Of a stretch of DNA of 64,000 bases, positions 7,991-18,658 are shown in pieces. A program made the translations under genes and the position numbers. Below the pieces are notes generated by a model that saw nothing but the letters and a program-made list of their open reading frames with translations, did not search any database and had not been told where the DNA came from. The stretch lies in assembly GCF_036023875.1 (NCBI RefSeq), contig NZ_CP107931.1, forward strand, positions 1,612,001 through 1,676,000, given 5' to 3'. The stretch comes from Mycobacterium sp. NBC_00419. Its GTDB lineage: Bacteria; Actinomycetota; Actinomycetes; Mycobacteriales; Mycobacteriaceae. Numbering within the stretch: position 1 is the stretch's first letter; each line of letters starts with the position of its first letter.

Positions 7991-8979
7991 GCAGCACCCC
8001 GCAGCGCGTGTTCGCCGGTGGCAAGGCCGTAGCGGGCAAGCACATCGGCGGCGCGCCCGGCCACGTCGGCCGGGATGCCGAGGGTGGCCGATCCCACGGT
8101 GACACCGTGCACCTCTTGCACGAAGGCGCCGAGCACCGAGATTGGTGCGCCGAGCTCTCCGGAGGCCCGCGCGATCCAGTCGGCGGGCACGTCAGACGCG
8201 TAGACGACTCGCCACACCTGTTGGCCGGCATCAGCGTTACGGGCCTGACCCTGTGGCCGCAGAGCGGCGCCGAGTTCGGAGTGCGGATCGGTGAGAAGGT
8301 CGACGAGCCGCCCGGATTCGACGATGGTGCCGCGATCCAGTCGGGCAACGGAGTCGGCGATCTCGACCACGGTGTCCATCTCGTGGGTGATGAACACGAT
8401 GGACAGGTCGAGGTCGTCGCGCAGTTCGCGCAGCAGTCCGACGACCGAGGCGGTGGTGATCGGGTCCAGGCCCGCAGTGGCCTCGTCGGACAACAACACC
8501 GACGGTCGCAGCGCCAGTGCCCGGGCGATGCCCACCCGCTGCTTCTGGCCTCCGGACAGCTGGAAGGGGTAGTGATCGGCGCGCGACGACAGCCCCACCC
8601 GGTCGAGTAGCTCGGCGACCCGCTTGTGTGACTCCTGCGCGGTCACGCCCAGGTATTGCAATGGGAGCGCGACGTTTTCAGCTGCGGTACGCCGTTCCAG
8701 CAGACCAGCTGACTGGAAGATGGTACCGATGCGGCGCCGCGCGACCCGCAGCTTGCTCGACGACAGCGTGGTCAGGTCCTCGCCGTTGACGACGACCGAA
8801 CCCGACGTCGGCGCGGTGAGTAGGTTGATGCATTCAGCCAGCGTGCTTTTGCCCGCCCCGCTGGGGCCGACGACGGCGAGGATCTCCCCCGCGGCCACAC
8901 GAAAACTGATGCGGTCCAACACGACGGAACGGTGGGTGCCGTGGCCGTAGACCTTGGTCAGCTCGGTAAGTTCGATCAT
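7987..8979 (-). CDS. metN: Methionine ABC transporter ATP-binding protein MetN
   Basis: A 330-residue ATPase. Walker A is GPSGAGKST, the Q-loop is FQSAG, the signature is LSGGQKQRVGIARAL, Walker B is VLLSDEATAGLD and the switch histidine lies in FITHEMD. A C-terminal extension of ~90 residues matches the NIL domain that lets MetN sense intracellular methionine and shut the transporter (trans-inhibition). The MIELTELTKVYG start was chosen because it is the usual MetN N-terminus; a GTG 33 bases upstream is the alternative. It is first in the metNIQ operon. No riboswitch was seen in the short upstream gap. Confidence 0.9.
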   Translation of the reverse strand: MIELTELTKVYGHGTHRSVVLDRISFRVAAGEILAVVGPSGAGKSTLAECINLLTAPTSGSVVVNGEDLTTLSSSKLRVARRRIGTIFQSAGLLERRTAAENVALPLQYLGVTAQESHKRVAELLDRVGLSSRADHYPFQLSGGQKQRVGIARALALRPSVLLSDEATAGLDPITTASVVGLLRELRDDLDLSIVFITHEMDTVVEIADSVARLDRGTIVESGRLVDLLTDPHSELGAALRPQGQARNADAGQQVWRVVYASDVPADWIARASGELGAPISVLGAFVQEVHGVTVGSATLGIPADVAGRAADVLARYGLATGEHALRGAA

Positions 8980-9103
8980 AGGAAGGCAACAGTGCCCTAC
9001 GGCACGCGGCACAGGTCACCCTTAGGCTCAGGATGAATCGATGGTGCGACAAGGATTCCGGTTGCCGCTGCTGCGCCGGTCCCCGCAGTCCATGATGGAC
9101 GTC

Positions 9104-9469
9104 ATGGAATCGACCCGGGTGGACCGGTGGTTATGGGCGGTGCGGTTGACCAAGACCCGCCCGGATGCCGCGGCCGCATGCCGCGGCGGACACGTCCGGG
9201 TCAACGACCGGCTGGCCAAACCCTCGACGATGGTCTCCCCCGGCGATCACATCCGCGCCCGGGTCGGCGACACCACCCGGATCGTCGAGGTGCTGCGGGT
9301 GATCCAGAAGCGGGTCGGCGCCGCCGACGCGGTGACGTGCTACCTCGATCGAACGCCTGCCCCACCCCCGGTCTTGGCGGTGCCGGTGGCAGCCCGGGAC
9401 CGCGGCGCCGGCCGGCCGACCAAACGGGATCGTCGCGTTCTGGACAAGTGGCGAGCCGGCCAACTGTGA
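9104..9469 (+). CDS. S4-domain RNA-binding protein (Hsp15-like)
   Basis: A 121-residue basic protein. VDRWLWAVRLTKTRPDAAAAC and GHVRVNDRLAKPSTMVSPGD are the two halves of an S4 RNA-binding domain, as in Hsp15/HslR, which binds stalled 50S subunits. The C-terminal tail (GAGRPTKRDRRVLDKWR) is highly basic, as in Hsp15. The start at 9104 gives the usual MxSTRVDRWLW opening; ATGs at 9092 and 9095 and a further upstream start are possible. It is divergent from metN with a short shared control region. Confidence 0.8.
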   Translation: MESTRVDRWLWAVRLTKTRPDAAAACRGGHVRVNDRLAKPSTMVSPGDHIRARVGDTTRIVEVLRVIQKRVGAADAVTCYLDRTPAPPPVLAVPVAARDRGAGRPTKRDRRVLDKWRAGQL

Positions 9470-9574
9470 CGGATTCCGGGAGTTTCGCCCTCGAACACGG
9501 ATAGCGCGCGCCAACGCACCAGTCGTTGCTAGGTTCGCACTGCTCGGTACGGTGACACCTCGAGGGAGTAGCCG

Positions 9575-11215
9575 ATGGACACGGCCGTTCGCACGGCAGA
9601 GACCCGGCTGAATCGGTGGGCACGCGCCGCTGCTGCCGCAGTACTGGTGGTCGCGCTGCTGGACCTGTCCGGCTGGGTCAGCGACATCGACGAACTCAAG
9701 TCGTTCACCCCGCTGTGGCTGGCCGGGATGGCGGTGGCGGTTCTGCTGCAGACCGGGCGGCCCCCGCAGTGGCGGGTGTGGTGCGCACGGGCACTGGCGG
9801 TAGCGATCGGCGTCCACGCCGCGGCCGTGGTGTTCGAGCACCTCGCCGGTCACCCGTTCGGCCCGACCCCGCGGACGGCGGCGTCGGTGCTGTACCTGTC
9901 GGTCGCCGTCGTCGTCATGCGAATGGACCGCCGTCGCACCGGATTGCTCTGGGGAGCATTCCTGGTGGGGGCAATAGCCGCACCTGTCATCACGGTGATC
10001 GGGCATCTTTTCCGGCTGGTCTCGGCGGTGCGGATAACGGAGTCGACCGGCCAGGGCATCACCACGGCTGTCGGCGTGCTGCTGCTCGTCGCCGCCGCGG
10101 TGCTGGCCCGCCCGGACCGTAACCCGAGCGCCTGGCTGCTGGCCCGGGGCGACCGGTGGGCGCTGCTGCGGTTGACCGGCGTGCTGGCCGGGCTGCCCCT
10201 GGTGGTGAGTCTGGCCCGGCTGCCCTTCCTGGAGCTGGGGCTGGGCTCGGAAGCGGCCTGGATTCTGGCGACGACGATCTCGACCACCATCGTCGGCGTG
10301 GTCGCGTTCTACTTCAGCCAGCGAGAGCAGAAGCTTCTGATCGGGCGCGCCGACGCCGAACGGCGCTACCACATCCTGGCCGACAACGCCGTCGACGTCG
10401 TCTTCCACCTGCACGACGGGCAGGTCAGTTGGGTGTCGCCGTCCGTGCAACCCGCCTTCGGTGACCCACCCGCGCGGTGGGCCGGCTCGGACCTGAGTGA
10501 CCGCATCGACCCCGAGGACCTGCCGGCGGTGACCACAGCCGTTCGTGAAATGCGCACGGGCACCATCGGTTCGGCACGGTTTCGGGTCCGTACGACCGAG
10601 GGTGGCTACCACTGGGTCGACGGCAACGCCAAACCCTATATCGACGAGGACGGCAACACCGACGGGATGATCACGGCGTTGCGGATCGTCGACGACAAGG
10701 TCGAGGCCGAGCGGCGACTGGACCGGTTGGCCCGATTCGACATCCTGACCGGATTGCCCAACCGGGCCGAGGTCATCACCCGCCTGGAGTCCGCACTCGA
10801 CCAACCTCGTTCCCCAGGATCACAATTGGGCATCCTGTTCTGCGACGTCGACCACTTCAAGACCATCAACGACACCCTGGGCCACGCCGCAGGCGACGTG
10901 GTGCTGTCCACCATCGCGGCGCGCATCAGTGACAGCGTCCGCAGCGGGGACACGGTGGGGCGGATGGGCGGCGACGAGATGGTGGTCCTGCTGCCCGGGG
11001 TCCACAGCCTCGACGAGGCCGTCCAGATCGCGGAGAAGATCCGTTGTCGCGCAGCCGAACCCATTGATCATGACGGCACGGCGATCAGCGCCACACTGAG
11101 CATCGGGGCGACGGTGTCGGCGCCGGGCGAGTCGTCCAGCGCGGTCACCGCCCGCGCCGATGCCGCGATGTATCAGGCCAAGCAGGCCCGTCGCAACACC
11201 GTGGTCCGAATCTAG
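9575..11215 (+). CDS. Membrane PAS-GGDEF protein, probable diguanylate cyclase
   Basis: A 546-residue protein. About seven or eight hydrophobic helices fill residues 15-250, a PAS domain follows (~260-375) and a GGDEF domain closes it (~380-546). The nucleotide-binding FDILTGLPNR is at 388-397. The active-site loop reads GGDEM at 465-469 instead of GGDEF/GGEEF, with the catalytic Asp-Glu pair intact. RSGD at 456-459 is a canonical inhibitory I-site five residues before it. It should make c-di-GMP in response to a membrane or PAS-sensed signal. It is accessory relative to M. tuberculosis at this locus. The stop overlaps that of the convergent hydrolase. Confidence 0.88.
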   Translation: MDTAVRTAETRLNRWARAAAAAVLVVALLDLSGWVSDIDELKSFTPLWLAGMAVAVLLQTGRPPQWRVWCARALAVAIGVHAAAVVFEHLAGHPFGPTPRTAASVLYLSVAVVVMRMDRRRTGLLWGAFLVGAIAAPVITVIGHLFRLVSAVRITESTGQGITTAVGVLLLVAAAVLARPDRNPSAWLLARGDRWALLRLTGVLAGLPLVVSLARLPFLELGLGSEAAWILATTISTTIVGVVAFYFSQREQKLLIGRADAERRYHILADNAVDVVFHLHDGQVSWVSPSVQPAFGDPPARWAGSDLSDRIDPEDLPAVTTAVREMRTGTIGSARFRVRTTEGGYHWVDGNAKPYIDEDGNTDGMITALRIVDDKVEAERRLDRLARFDILTGLPNRAEVITRLESALDQPRSPGSQLGILFCDVDHFKTINDTLGHAAGDVVLSTIAARISDSVRSGDTVGRMGGDEMVVLLPGVHSLDEAVQIAEKIRCRAAEPIDHDGTAISATLSIGATVSAPGESSSAVTARADAAMYQAKQARRNTVVRI

Positions 11216-12009
11216 GTCAGGCGTTCCTTGAGGAACTCCACCATCCGCTTGCGGGCCTCGTAGGCCTGCTGACCCTCCTCCTCGCGGACCTCCAGCGTCA
11301 GCACCGAGTGCGCCATCCGGCCGAAGCCGCCGGCATTTCCCGGCGAGGAATCGAGTTCGATGACCTCGAAGGCGTCGCCGAGGCGGTCCTTGAGTGTCTG
11401 GAACCGCTCCCGCGGCGCCATCGGGTCGCCGCTGAACCGCAGCCCCAACGCGCACAGTCCCTCTTCGGCGGCACGCTTCTCGATGATCTTGAGCTCAGCC
11501 TCGGACAATCCGGGGTCACGCTTCTGCTTGGGGGTCAACGGGATCGGCACCGACGGCTGGCTGAGCACCGGAGCCAGCACGCTGTCGTCGACGGCCGCGG
11601 CCAGGGCGAAGCCACCCGAGAAGCACTGCCCGATCACCCCGACACCCTTGCTGCCGGTCTTCTCCTTGAGGTCGCGCGCCAGCGCCCGCAGGTAATGCGA
11701 GACCGGTCGCTCCTTGTTCGTCGCGAACGCCGCAAACTCCTTGGTCACACACCCGCGCACAAGCACCGGCACCATCCCCGGACGGATCCCCGGCGCCCCG
11801 GGCGTCCCGTACAACGACGGGATCGCGACCGTGAACCCGTTGTCCACCAGATGGTTTCCGAGCGCCAGCACACCCGGGTGTACACCCGGCATCTCCGGGA
11901 TGAGCACCACACCGGGGCCCGCCCCCTTGCGGTACACGTCGTGGGTGAAACCGGCGGCGCTGAAGGGCTCGCACGCCCATCCGGTCAGATCTGCTTCGGG
12001 TCCGGGCAT
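11212..12009 (-). CDS. Dienelactone hydrolase family protein
   Basis: A 265-residue alpha/beta hydrolase. The nucleophile elbow is GQCFSGG with Cys129, and Asp195 (SGDPMAP) and His234 (MAHSV) sit where the triad acid and base are expected; Glu39 in IPEMPG matches the glutamate that activates the cysteine in dienelactone hydrolases. It would open lactones or enol esters, but the physiological substrate is unknown. It is monocistronic, convergent with the GGDEF gene with overlapping stop codons, and 11 bases downstream of the DUF4245 gene on the same strand. Confidence 0.82.
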   Translation of the reverse strand: MPGPEADLTGWACEPFSAAGFTHDVYRKGAGPGVVLIPEMPGVHPGVLALGNHLVDNGFTVAIPSLYGTPGAPGIRPGMVPVLVRGCVTKEFAAFATNKERPVSHYLRALARDLKEKTGSKGVGVIGQCFSGGFALAAAVDDSVLAPVLSQPSVPIPLTPKQKRDPGLSEAELKIIEKRAAEEGLCALGLRFSGDPMAPRERFQTLKDRLGDAFEVIELDSSPGNAGGFGRMAHSVLTLEVREEEGQQAYEARKRMVEFLKERLT

Positions 12010-12020
12010 TGCGTCTCCCT

Positions 12021-12695
12021 TTATCGGCCGGGAACGATCGGCTGCTGCGACTGTGTCGCGAGGGCCAGCGTACGGAAGTCATCGGCGCTGCCGGCACCGG
12101 TTATGGCAAGCTGCGCCGGGCCCCGCGAGCTGTCCAGCCGCGTCGTCCACACCGGCTCGGTGCCCTCGCCGCCTTCGTAGACCACCCACTTCACCCCGCC
12201 GACGTCCTGGGCGCCGGTCGGCACCATCGATCGGTGGATGGACGAGACCAGGGCCACCTCGTCGGCGTTGCTCTGGGTCAGGCTGACGAACATCTTCGAC
12301 GGGGCGAGGTAGCCGACCTTCGAGGTGACCGCACGCTGGCGCTGGCCGGTCGTGGGGTCAGTGCGGCCTGCGTCGATGCCGGCACGGGCACCGGAGTTGG
12401 CCTGCCAGCCCGCGGGCAGCGCAGGCAGCCGGATCGGAATGCCCAGCGTGTCGGCGTCGGCCTTGAGCGCAGCGGGGGCGTCATAGGCCGGGGCCATGCC
12501 GTCCTCGGGGCCGTTGGGACGGAACGAACACATGCCGACCAGGCCTGCCAGCACGATGCACGCCACCACCAAGGGCGCGAGCGACCAGAACATGTCGCGG
12601 CCGTCCTGGAGCAGGCGCGGCTTGGCCTCCTTCGGCGCCGGAGCCGCCGGGCCGGCGACATTGGCAGCCGAGGCGGCGACATGTGGGTCGGTCAC
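12021..12695 (-). CDS. DUF4245 family membrane-anchored protein
   Basis: A 224-residue protein. One transmembrane helix (residues ~35-55, [19 protein letters not shown]) anchors an extracytoplasmic domain that opens with [14 protein letters not shown] and ends near [13 protein letters not shown]. The family is DUF4245; the place beside glpX matches Rv1100. The GTG start is supported by a GATACT -10 box seven bases upstream (leaderless arrangement) and by the length of the M. tuberculosis protein (about 232). It is divergent from glpX with 55 bases between starts. Its function is unknown. Confidence 0.82.
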   Translation of the reverse strand: MTDPHVAASAANVAGPAAPAPKEAKPRLLQDGRDMFWSLAPLVVACIVLAGLVGMCSFRPNGPEDGMAPAYDAPAALKADADTLGIPIRLPALPAGWQANSGARAGIDAGRTDPTTGQRQRAVTSKVGYLAPSKMFVSLTQSNADEVALVSSIHRSMVPTGAQDVGGVKWVVYEGGEGTEPVWTTRLDSSRGPAQLAITGAGSADDFRTLALATQSQQPIVPGR

Positions 12696-12702
12696 GCCTG
12701 CC

Positions 12703-12708
12703 AGTATC
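12703..12708 (-). promoter_or_regulatory. -10 element for the DUF4245 gene (leaderless)
   Basis: GATACT on the minus strand is followed by seven bases and then the GTG start, so transcription should begin at or next to the start codon. Confidence 0.45.
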
Positions 12709-12750
12709 CCAGGTCTGGACTGCTCACCCTCTTCTGGGACAATCTCAGCC

Positions 12751-13782
12751 ATGCCTGAAGCCCGCCGCCGCGAAGCACCCGATCGAAACCTCGCCATGGA
12801 GTTGGTGAGAGTCACCGAAGCCGGCGCCATGGCGGCCGGCCGGTGGGTCGGCCGTGGTGACAAGGAAGGCGGCGACGGCGCGGCCGTCGATGCCATGCGT
12901 GAACTCGTCAACTCGGTCTCGATGCGCGGGGTGGTGGTGATCGGCGAGGGCGAGAAGGACAACGCCCCGATGCTCTACAACGGCGAAGAGGTCGGCAACG
13001 GCGACGGGCCGGACTGCGACTTCGCCGTCGACCCGGTCGACGGCACCACGCTGATGAGCAAGGGCATGCCGAACGCGATCTCGGTGCTGGCGGTGGCCGA
13101 ACGCGGCGCGATGTTCGACCCGTCGGCGGTGTTTTACATGAACAAGATCGCCGCCGGGCCCGATGTCGCCGACTTCATCGACATCACCTCACCGATCGCG
13201 GCCAACATCCAGCGCCTGGCCAAGGTGCGCAAGGCGTCGGCCTCCGACATCACCGTCTGCATCCTGGACCGGCCCCGGCACACCAAGCTGATGGCCGAGG
13301 TGCGCGAGGCCGGCGCCCGCATCCGGCTGATCTCCGACGGCGACGTCGCAGGCGCGATCTCGGCCTGCCGGCCCGACTCCGGCACCGACATGCTCGCCGG
13401 AATCGGCGGCACCCCCGAGGGCATCATCACCGCCGCCGCGATCCGCTGCATGGGCGGTGAGATCCAGGCCATGCTGGCACCCACCGACGACGAGGAGCGC
13501 CAGAAAGCGATCGACCGGGGCCACGACCTCGACCGAGTGCTGACCACCCGGGATCTGGTCGCCGGGGAGAACGTCTTCTTCTGCGCCACCGGCGTCACCG
13601 ACGGTGACCTGCTCAAGGGTGTCCGCTACTTCGGTGGCGGCTGTACGACGCAGTCGATCGTGATGCGCTCGAAGTCCGGCACAGTCCGGATGATCGACGC
13701 CTACCACCGGCTTTCCAAGCTCAACGAATACTCCGCGGTGGACTTCACCGGGGACACGTCCGCGGCCCACCCGCTCCCCTAA
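12751..13782 (+). CDS. glpX: Class II fructose-1,6-bisphosphatase GlpX
   Basis: A 343-residue class II FBPase that hydrolyses fructose 1,6-bisphosphate in gluconeogenesis in the cytosol. [15 protein letters not shown] and VDPVDGTT are the metal- and phosphate-binding motifs of the Li+-sensitive phosphatase fold. The sequence is nearly collinear with M. tuberculosis Rv1099c from [19 protein letters not shown] onward; only the N-terminal tail is shorter. The ATG at [11 protein letters not shown] was chosen as the nearest start to the conserved region. Eleven bases separate it from fum, so the two are probably one operon, as in M. tuberculosis. Confidence 0.93.
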   Translation: MPEARRREAPDRNLAMELVRVTEAGAMAAGRWVGRGDKEGGDGAAVDAMRELVNSVSMRGVVVIGEGEKDNAPMLYNGEEVGNGDGPDCDFAVDPVDGTTLMSKGMPNAISVLAVAERGAMFDPSAVFYMNKIAAGPDVADFIDITSPIAANIQRLAKVRKASASDITVCILDRPRHTKLMAEVREAGARIRLISDGDVAGAISACRPDSGTDMLAGIGGTPEGIITAAAIRCMGGEIQAMLAPTDDEERQKAIDRGHDLDRVLTTRDLVAGENVFFCATGVTDGDLLKGVRYFGGGCTTQSIVMRSKSGTVRMIDAYHRLSKLNEYSAVDFTGDTSAAHPLP

Positions 13783-13793
13783 GAAAGGCAACA

Positions 13794-15221
13794 ATGACCG
13801 ACAGCGCTGTCGAAACGAACGCAGCCGAGGGCGAATACCGCATCGAGCACGACACGATGGGCGAGGTCCGGGTTCCGGCCAAGGCCCTGTGGCGCGCCCA
13901 GACCCAGCGGGCCGTCGAGAACTTCCCGATCTCCTTCCGCGGGCTGGACCGCAACCAGATCCGTGCCATGGCACTGCTGAAGGCCGCCTGCGCGCAGGTC
14001 AACAAGGACCTCGGCCTGTTGTCGGCAGAGAAAGCCGACGCCATCATCTCCGCCGCCGGCGAGATCGCCGACGGACTGCACGACGACCAGTTCCCCATCG
14101 ACGTCTTCCAGACCGGCTCGGGCACCAGCTCCAACATGAACGCCAACGAGGTGATCGCCTCGATCGCGGCCCGCAACGGCGTGACCGTTCACCCCAACGA
14201 CGACGTCAACATGTCGCAGAGCTCCAACGACACGTTCCCCACCTCCACCCACATCGCGGCTACCGAAGCTGCTGTGCGCCAGCTGATTCCGGCCCTGGAG
14301 ATTCTGCACGAGTCGCTGGCCAACAAGGCCCGCCAGTGGCGCACTGTCGTGAAGTCCGGCCGCACCCACCTGATGGACGCCGTCCCGGTCACCCTGGGTC
14401 AGGAGTTCGGCGGCTACGCCCGCCAGATCGAGGCCGGCATCGAGCGGGTCAAAGCGACGCTGCCCCGCCTGGGTGAGCTGGCCATCGGCGGCACCGCCGT
14501 CGGCACCGGCCTCAATGCCCCCGACGGCTTCGGCGCCAAGGTGGTCGCCGTGCTGGTCGAGCAGACCGGTCTGCCCGAATTGCGCACGGCCAAGGACTCT
14601 TTCGAGGCTCAGGCCGCCCGCGACGGTCTGGTCGAGGCATCCGGTGCGCTCAAGACCATCGCCGCCTCGCTGACCAAGATCGCCAACGACATCCGGTGGA
14701 TGGGCTCGGGCCCGCTGACCGGGCTGGGCGAGCTGGCGCTGCCCGACCTGCAGCCGGGCAGCTCGATCATGCCGGGCAAGGTCAACCCCGTCATCCCCGA
14801 AGCCGTCACCCAGGTGGCGGCCCAGGTCATCGGCAACGACGCCGCCATCACCGTCGGCGGCCTGTCCGGCGCGTTCGAGCTGAACGTCTACATCCCGATG
14901 ATGGCGCGCAACCTGCTCGAGTCGTTCACGCTGCTGGCCAACGTGTCGAAGTTGTTCGCCGCCAAGTGCATTGACGGCCTGATCGCCCACGAGGCGCACC
15001 TGCGCGAGCTGGCCGAGTCGTCCCCGTCGATCGTCACCCCGCTGAACTCGGCGATCGGCTACGAGGAGGCCGCCAAAGTGGCCAAGCAGGCGCTCAAGGA
15101 GAAGAAGACCATCCGGCAGACGGTCATCGACCGCGGCCTGATCGGCGAGAAGCTCTCGGAGGCCGAACTCGACAAGCGCCTCGACGTGCTGGCGATGGCG
15201 AAGGTCAAGGACGGCGACTAG
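13794..15221 (+). CDS. fum: Class II fumarate hydratase
   Basis: A 475-residue class II (iron-independent) fumarase that interconverts fumarate and malate in the TCA cycle. It shows the superfamily signature [11 protein letters not shown], the [14 protein letters not shown] substrate loop and the SSNDTFPT segment. AAGAAAGG precedes the ATG. It follows glpX in a gluconeogenesis/TCA operon corresponding to Rv1098c. Its 3' end overlaps the convergent antiporter gene by 17 bases. Confidence 0.94.
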   Translation: MTDSAVETNAAEGEYRIEHDTMGEVRVPAKALWRAQTQRAVENFPISFRGLDRNQIRAMALLKAACAQVNKDLGLLSAEKADAIISAAGEIADGLHDDQFPIDVFQTGSGTSSNMNANEVIASIAARNGVTVHPNDDVNMSQSSNDTFPTSTHIAATEAAVRQLIPALEILHESLANKARQWRTVVKSGRTHLMDAVPVTLGQEFGGYARQIEAGIERVKATLPRLGELAIGGTAVGTGLNAPDGFGAKVVAVLVEQTGLPELRTAKDSFEAQAARDGLVEASGALKTIAASLTKIANDIRWMGSGPLTGLGELALPDLQPGSSIMPGKVNPVIPEAVTQVAAQVIGNDAAITVGGLSGAFELNVYIPMMARNLLESFTLLANVSKLFAAKCIDGLIAHEAHLRELAESSPSIVTPLNSAIGYEEAAKVAKQALKEKKTIRQTVIDRGLIGEKLSEAELDKRLDVLAMAKVKDGD

Positions 15222-16404
15222 CGGCAAACCGGCGGATGCCGAGCGGGGCGGTCAGGCTGTGTACCAGCAGGCTGATCGTCACCGCGACGACGACGACCTG
15301 CGAGATGAGGTCGGACTCCTCGATCTGACCGCGCTCCAGCACGATCAGGCCGAGCACCACGGTGCCGATGCCGCGCGGGCCGAACCAGCCGATGAACACC
15401 CGGCTGTACATCGGTAGGTCGCAGCGGATCAGCGCGAGCAACACGGCGACCATGCGCACCGCGAACACGGCGAGCACCGCGAACAGCACCACCCGCCAGC
15501 TCGCGTACTGCCAGCCCTCGCGGACCGCGAACGCGCCGAACATGGCGAACACCAACAGCTCCAGCAGCTGACCGGCCGCGTCGGACACCTGCGTGGGGAC
15601 CTGCTCGTCGTGGCGGCGCGCCACCACCGCCGAGACCAGGCCACCGGCGAACGCGGCGACAAACCCGCTGCCGTGCAACCCCTCCCCCGCCTCGAAGCAC
15701 AGCAGCGCCACCGCGACCGTCGCCAACTGCGCCCAGGTGTCGCTCATCCACCCGCGCTTCCAGGACGTCGCGATCGCCCAGCCGCCCACGACCCCGATGA
15801 CCGCACCGGCCACCAGCGAGACGACCTCGGTGCGGAACGCGAACCACGCCCAGCGACCCGGATGGGCGTCGTTGCTCGCCGAGGCCAGGGCCACCGCGGC
15901 CAGCAGCGCGGCCAGGGCGAACCCGTCGTAGAACCCGCTCTCCACCGACAGTGCGTGGCGGACCCGCTCGGGGATGCGTTCGTCGTCGAGCAGCGCGTCG
16001 ATCAGCGCCACCTCGGTGGGCGCCACGATCGCCGCCAGGCACACCGCCTCCCACCACGGCAGCACCGGCAGCAACAGCACCGCCGTGAGCGCGCCGAGGC
16101 CCAGCGTCAGCGGGATGCCCACGAAAAGCAGGCGGAACGTGACGTGGCCGCGCCGGACGACGCTGCGCAGGTCGAGGCGGGCGGCCTGGTTGAACAGGAT
16201 GACCGTCAGCGCCAGCTGGGCCAGCACGGTGAAACTGCCGGCCTGCGGGCTCGCGTCGATCAGGTGCAGCCCCGACGGGCCGAGCAGCATGCCCAGCGCG
16301 ATGAAGATCAGCGCCGGAGCCACATACCAGCGGCTGACCAGCGCCGAGACGACCGCGTAGCCGAGGACAAGCAGGGTCAGAACGAGCGAGGTGTTGGTGT
16401 GCAC
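15205..16404 (-). CDS. CPA1-type sodium/proton antiporter
   Basis: A 399-residue polytopic protein with about 12 helices, starting [20 protein letters not shown] and containing [19 protein letters not shown], typical of the NhaP/CPA1 antiporter N-terminus. [31 protein letters not shown] is the conserved exchanger core with paired acidic residues. It should exchange Na+ or K+ for H+. The GTG start lies five bases after the stop of the upstream deacetylase, so they form an operon; it is absent from this place in M. tuberculosis. It ends inside fum in antisense. Confidence 0.82.
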   Translation of the reverse strand: MHTNTSLVLTLLVLGYAVVSALVSRWYVAPALIFIALGMLLGPSGLHLIDASPQAGSFTVLAQLALTVILFNQAARLDLRSVVRRGHVTFRLLFVGIPLTLGLGALTAVLLLPVLPWWEAVCLAAIVAPTEVALIDALLDDERIPERVRHALSVESGFYDGFALAALLAAVALASASNDAHPGRWAWFAFRTEVVSLVAGAVIGVVGGWAIATSWKRGWMSDTWAQLATVAVALLCFEAGEGLHGSGFVAAFAGGLVSAVVARRHDEQVPTQVSDAAGQLLELLVFAMFGAFAVREGWQYASWRVVLFAVLAVFAVRMVAVLLALIRCDLPMYSRVFIGWFGPRGIGTVVLGLIVLERGQIEESDLISQVVVVAVTISLLVHSLTAPLGIRRFAASRRP

Positions 16405-16409
16405 GTCGG

Positions 16410-17291
16410 CTAGGCGCCGTTGTTCGCCCCGCCGGAGTTGGCCCCGGGGATGTCGGTGATCGGGATGTTCGGCATCGGCTTGGGTGACGGGGTGGCCGGC
16501 AGCGTCGGGATGTCGGCGGGCGCGATGTCCTGCAGCGCATTGACCGGCGGGCCGTTGTCCCGTGAGCCGTAGACGCTGCCCGGAGCGCGCGGTCCCAGCA
16601 TCTGGCTGACCGTCACCAGGTGGTAGCCGTTGGCCTTGAGGACCGGGATGAACTGGTACACCAGGTCCACGGTCGAGGAGTAGGTGTCGTGGAACAGCAC
16701 CACCGAGCCCGGCTTGATCTGGCTCATCAGCATGTAGCGGGTGGCCGCGGTGTTGGAGTCGTTGATCCAGTCGAACGGGATGACGTCCCACAGGATGGCG
16801 GCCACGCCGTACTGGGCGGCGACCTTGTTGACCGCGTCGTCGGTGAGCCCGCCGGCCGGGCGCCACAACGTCGGGGTCTGGCCGGTGGCGGCCTTGATCG
16901 CATCGTTGGCCTTGCTGAACTGGGCCGGGACGTCCTCGACGGGGATCGCCGTCATGTTCGGGTGCTCCCAGGTGTGCGAGCCGATCTCCATGCCCGCGTC
17001 GGCCACCCGCTTGGCCCCGGCCGGGTTGGCCGCCACCTTGTTGCCGATCATGAAGAACGTCGCCTTGGCGTCGGCGTCGCCCAGGATGCCCAGCAGCCGG
17101 TCGGTGTAGGGCGTCGGCCCGTCGTCGAAGGTCAGCGCCACACACTTGACCACCGCGCAGTCCACCGCGTCGGCTTTCGCCACCTTGACGTGCCCGGTGA
17201 AGCCGCCGATGACGACGACAGCCACACCGGCGCACACGCCGATCACGGTCCGCAGATAGGACCAGGACGGGCTGTCAGGACGGCGTCGCAC
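16410..17291 (-). CDS. Secreted polysaccharide deacetylase (NodB family)
   Basis: A 293-residue exported enzyme. An N-terminal hydrophobic segment (residues ~15-32) is followed by the NodB domain: LTFDDGPTPYT holds the catalytic base and a metal-binding aspartate, SHTWEH supplies the metal-binding HxxxH, WRPAGG is motif 3 and LFHDTY is motif 5. It would remove N-acetyl groups from peptidoglycan or another surface glycan. It matches Rv1096 in place and length (291). The C-terminal 60 residues are Pro/Ala-rich. It is co-transcribed with the antiporter. Confidence 0.88.
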   Translation of the reverse strand: MRRRPDSPSWSYLRTVIGVCAGVAVVVIGGFTGHVKVAKADAVDCAVVKCVALTFDDGPTPYTDRLLGILGDADAKATFFMIGNKVAANPAGAKRVADAGMEIGSHTWEHPNMTAIPVEDVPAQFSKANDAIKAATGQTPTLWRPAGGLTDDAVNKVAAQYGVAAILWDVIPFDWINDSNTAATRYMLMSQIKPGSVVLFHDTYSSTVDLVYQFIPVLKANGYHLVTVSQMLGPRAPGSVYGSRDNGPPVNALQDIAPADIPTLPATPSPKPMPNIPITDIPGANSGGANNGA

Positions 17292-17335
17292 CCGGAAAGT
17301 TTACCGGGCACGCCTGGACGGTCCCTGTTACGCGC

Positions 17336-18658
17336 TCAGGGCAGGGCGCCGGGGGTGATCTCCTCGAGCATCTCGGTGACAAGCGCCGCGATCGGCGAAC
17401 GTTCGCTGCGCATCAGCGTGATGTGGGCGAACAGCGGATGCCCCTTGAGCTTCTCGATGACCGCGGCCACCCCGTCGTGGCGCCCGACGCGCAGGTTGTC
17501 GCGCTGGGCCACGTCGTGGGTGAGCACCACCCGCGAGCCCGCACCCAGTCGCGACAGCACGGTCAGCAGCACGTTGCGTTCCAGCGACTGCGCCTCGTCG
17601 ACGATGACGAACGAGTCGTGCAACGAACGCCCGCGGATGTGGGTCAGCGGCAGCACCTCGAGCATCCCGCGGGAGAGCACCTCTTCGAGCACCGCCGGGC
17701 TGGCGAGACCTTCCAGGGTGTCGAACACCGCTTGGGCCCACGGGCCCATCTTGTCGCTCTCGCTGCCCGGCAGATAGCCGAGCTCCTGGCCGCCGACGGC
17801 GTACAGCGGACGGAACACCACGACCTTGCGCTGGGTGCGCCGTTCGAGGACCGCTTCCAGGCCGGCGCACAGCGCCAGAGCCGACTTGCCGGTGCCCGCC
17901 TTGCCGCCGAGGGAGACGATGCCCACCGACTCGTCGAGCAGCAGATCGAGGGCGACGCGTTGTTCGGCTGACCTTCCCCGGAGGCCGAACACTTCGCGAT
18001 CGCCGCGGACCAACTGGACCTTCTTGTCGGCGTTGACCCGGCCCAGTGCGTGCGAGCTGCCGCCAAGCAGCCGAACACCGGTGTGGCAGGGCAGGTTCCG
18101 CGCGTCGACGAGGTCGATCTCGCCCTCGGCGAAGAGCGTATCGATATCCTCGGGAGCCACGTCGAGCTCGCTCATCCCGGTCCAGCCGGAGGTGATGACG
18201 TCCTGCGCGTGGTACTCGTCGGCCGGCAGGCCGACGGCGCCGGCCTTCACCCGAAGCGGGATGTCCTTGGAGACCAGGGTGACTCGCTTGCCCTCGGCGG
18301 CGAGATTGGCCGCGCAGGTGAGGATCCGGGCGTCGTTGGTGTCGGTGCGGAAGCCCAGCGGCAGTACCGTGGGGTCGCTGTGGTTCAGTTCAACCTGCAG
18401 CGTACCGCCTTGTGTCCCAACGGGAATCGGCTGATCGAGGCGACCGTGCTCGATGCGAAGGTCGTCGAACAATCGAAGCGCCTGCCGGGCGAACCAGCCC
18501 AGCTCGTGGTGATGACGCTTGGCTTCCAATTCACTGATGACCACGAGTGGTACCACCACTTCGTGTTCGGCGAACCGGTTGCACGCCCACGGATCGGAGA
18601 GCAAGACGGAGGTGTCGAGCACATATGTCCGACGTTCGGGCGACGACGATTGGGTCAC
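17336..18658 (-). CDS. phoH2: PhoH2: PIN-domain RNase fused to PhoH ATPase/helicase
   Basis: A 440-residue two-domain protein. The N-terminal PIN domain (residues ~10-150) carries the acidic RNase residues, including Asp15 (VLDTS) and Glu43 (ISELEAK). The C-terminal PhoH domain has Walker [10 protein letters not shown] (251-259) and Walker B VIVDEAQ. Mycobacterial PhoH2 is reported to unwind and cut RNA using ATP. The GTG start is fixed by an AAAGGAG site six bases upstream. A small ORF ends in a GTGA overlap with this start, as described for the phoAT antitoxin gene. It corresponds to Rv1095. Confidence 0.93.
   Translation of the reverse strand: MTQSSSPERRTYVLDTSVLLSDPWACNRFAEHEVVVPLVVISELEAKRHHHELGWFARQALRLFDDLRIEHGRLDQPIPVGTQGGTLQVELNHSDPTVLPLGFRTDTNDARILTCAANLAAEGKRVTLVSKDIPLRVKAGAVGLPADEYHAQDVITSGWTGMSELDVAPEDIDTLFAEGEIDLVDARNLPCHTGVRLLGGSSHALGRVNADKKVQLVRGDREVFGLRGRSAEQRVALDLLLDESVGIVSLGGKAGTGKSALALCAGLEAVLERRTQRKVVVFRPLYAVGGQELGYLPGSESDKMGPWAQAVFDTLEGLASPAVLEEVLSRGMLEVLPLTHIRGRSLHDSFVIVDEAQSLERNVLLTVLSRLGAGSRVVLTHDVAQRDNLRVGRHDGVAAVIEKLKGHPLFAHITLMRSERSPIAALVTEMLEEITPGALP

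Noticed and set aside
8980..9103. Possible SAM or methionine riboswitch before metN
   Set aside because: The gap is too short and shows no conserved riboswitch core or terminator stem.
12750..12752. ATG start giving a longer DUF4245 protein
   Set aside because: It would overlap the divergent glpX start codon; the GTG at 12695 has a -10 box and gives the expected length.
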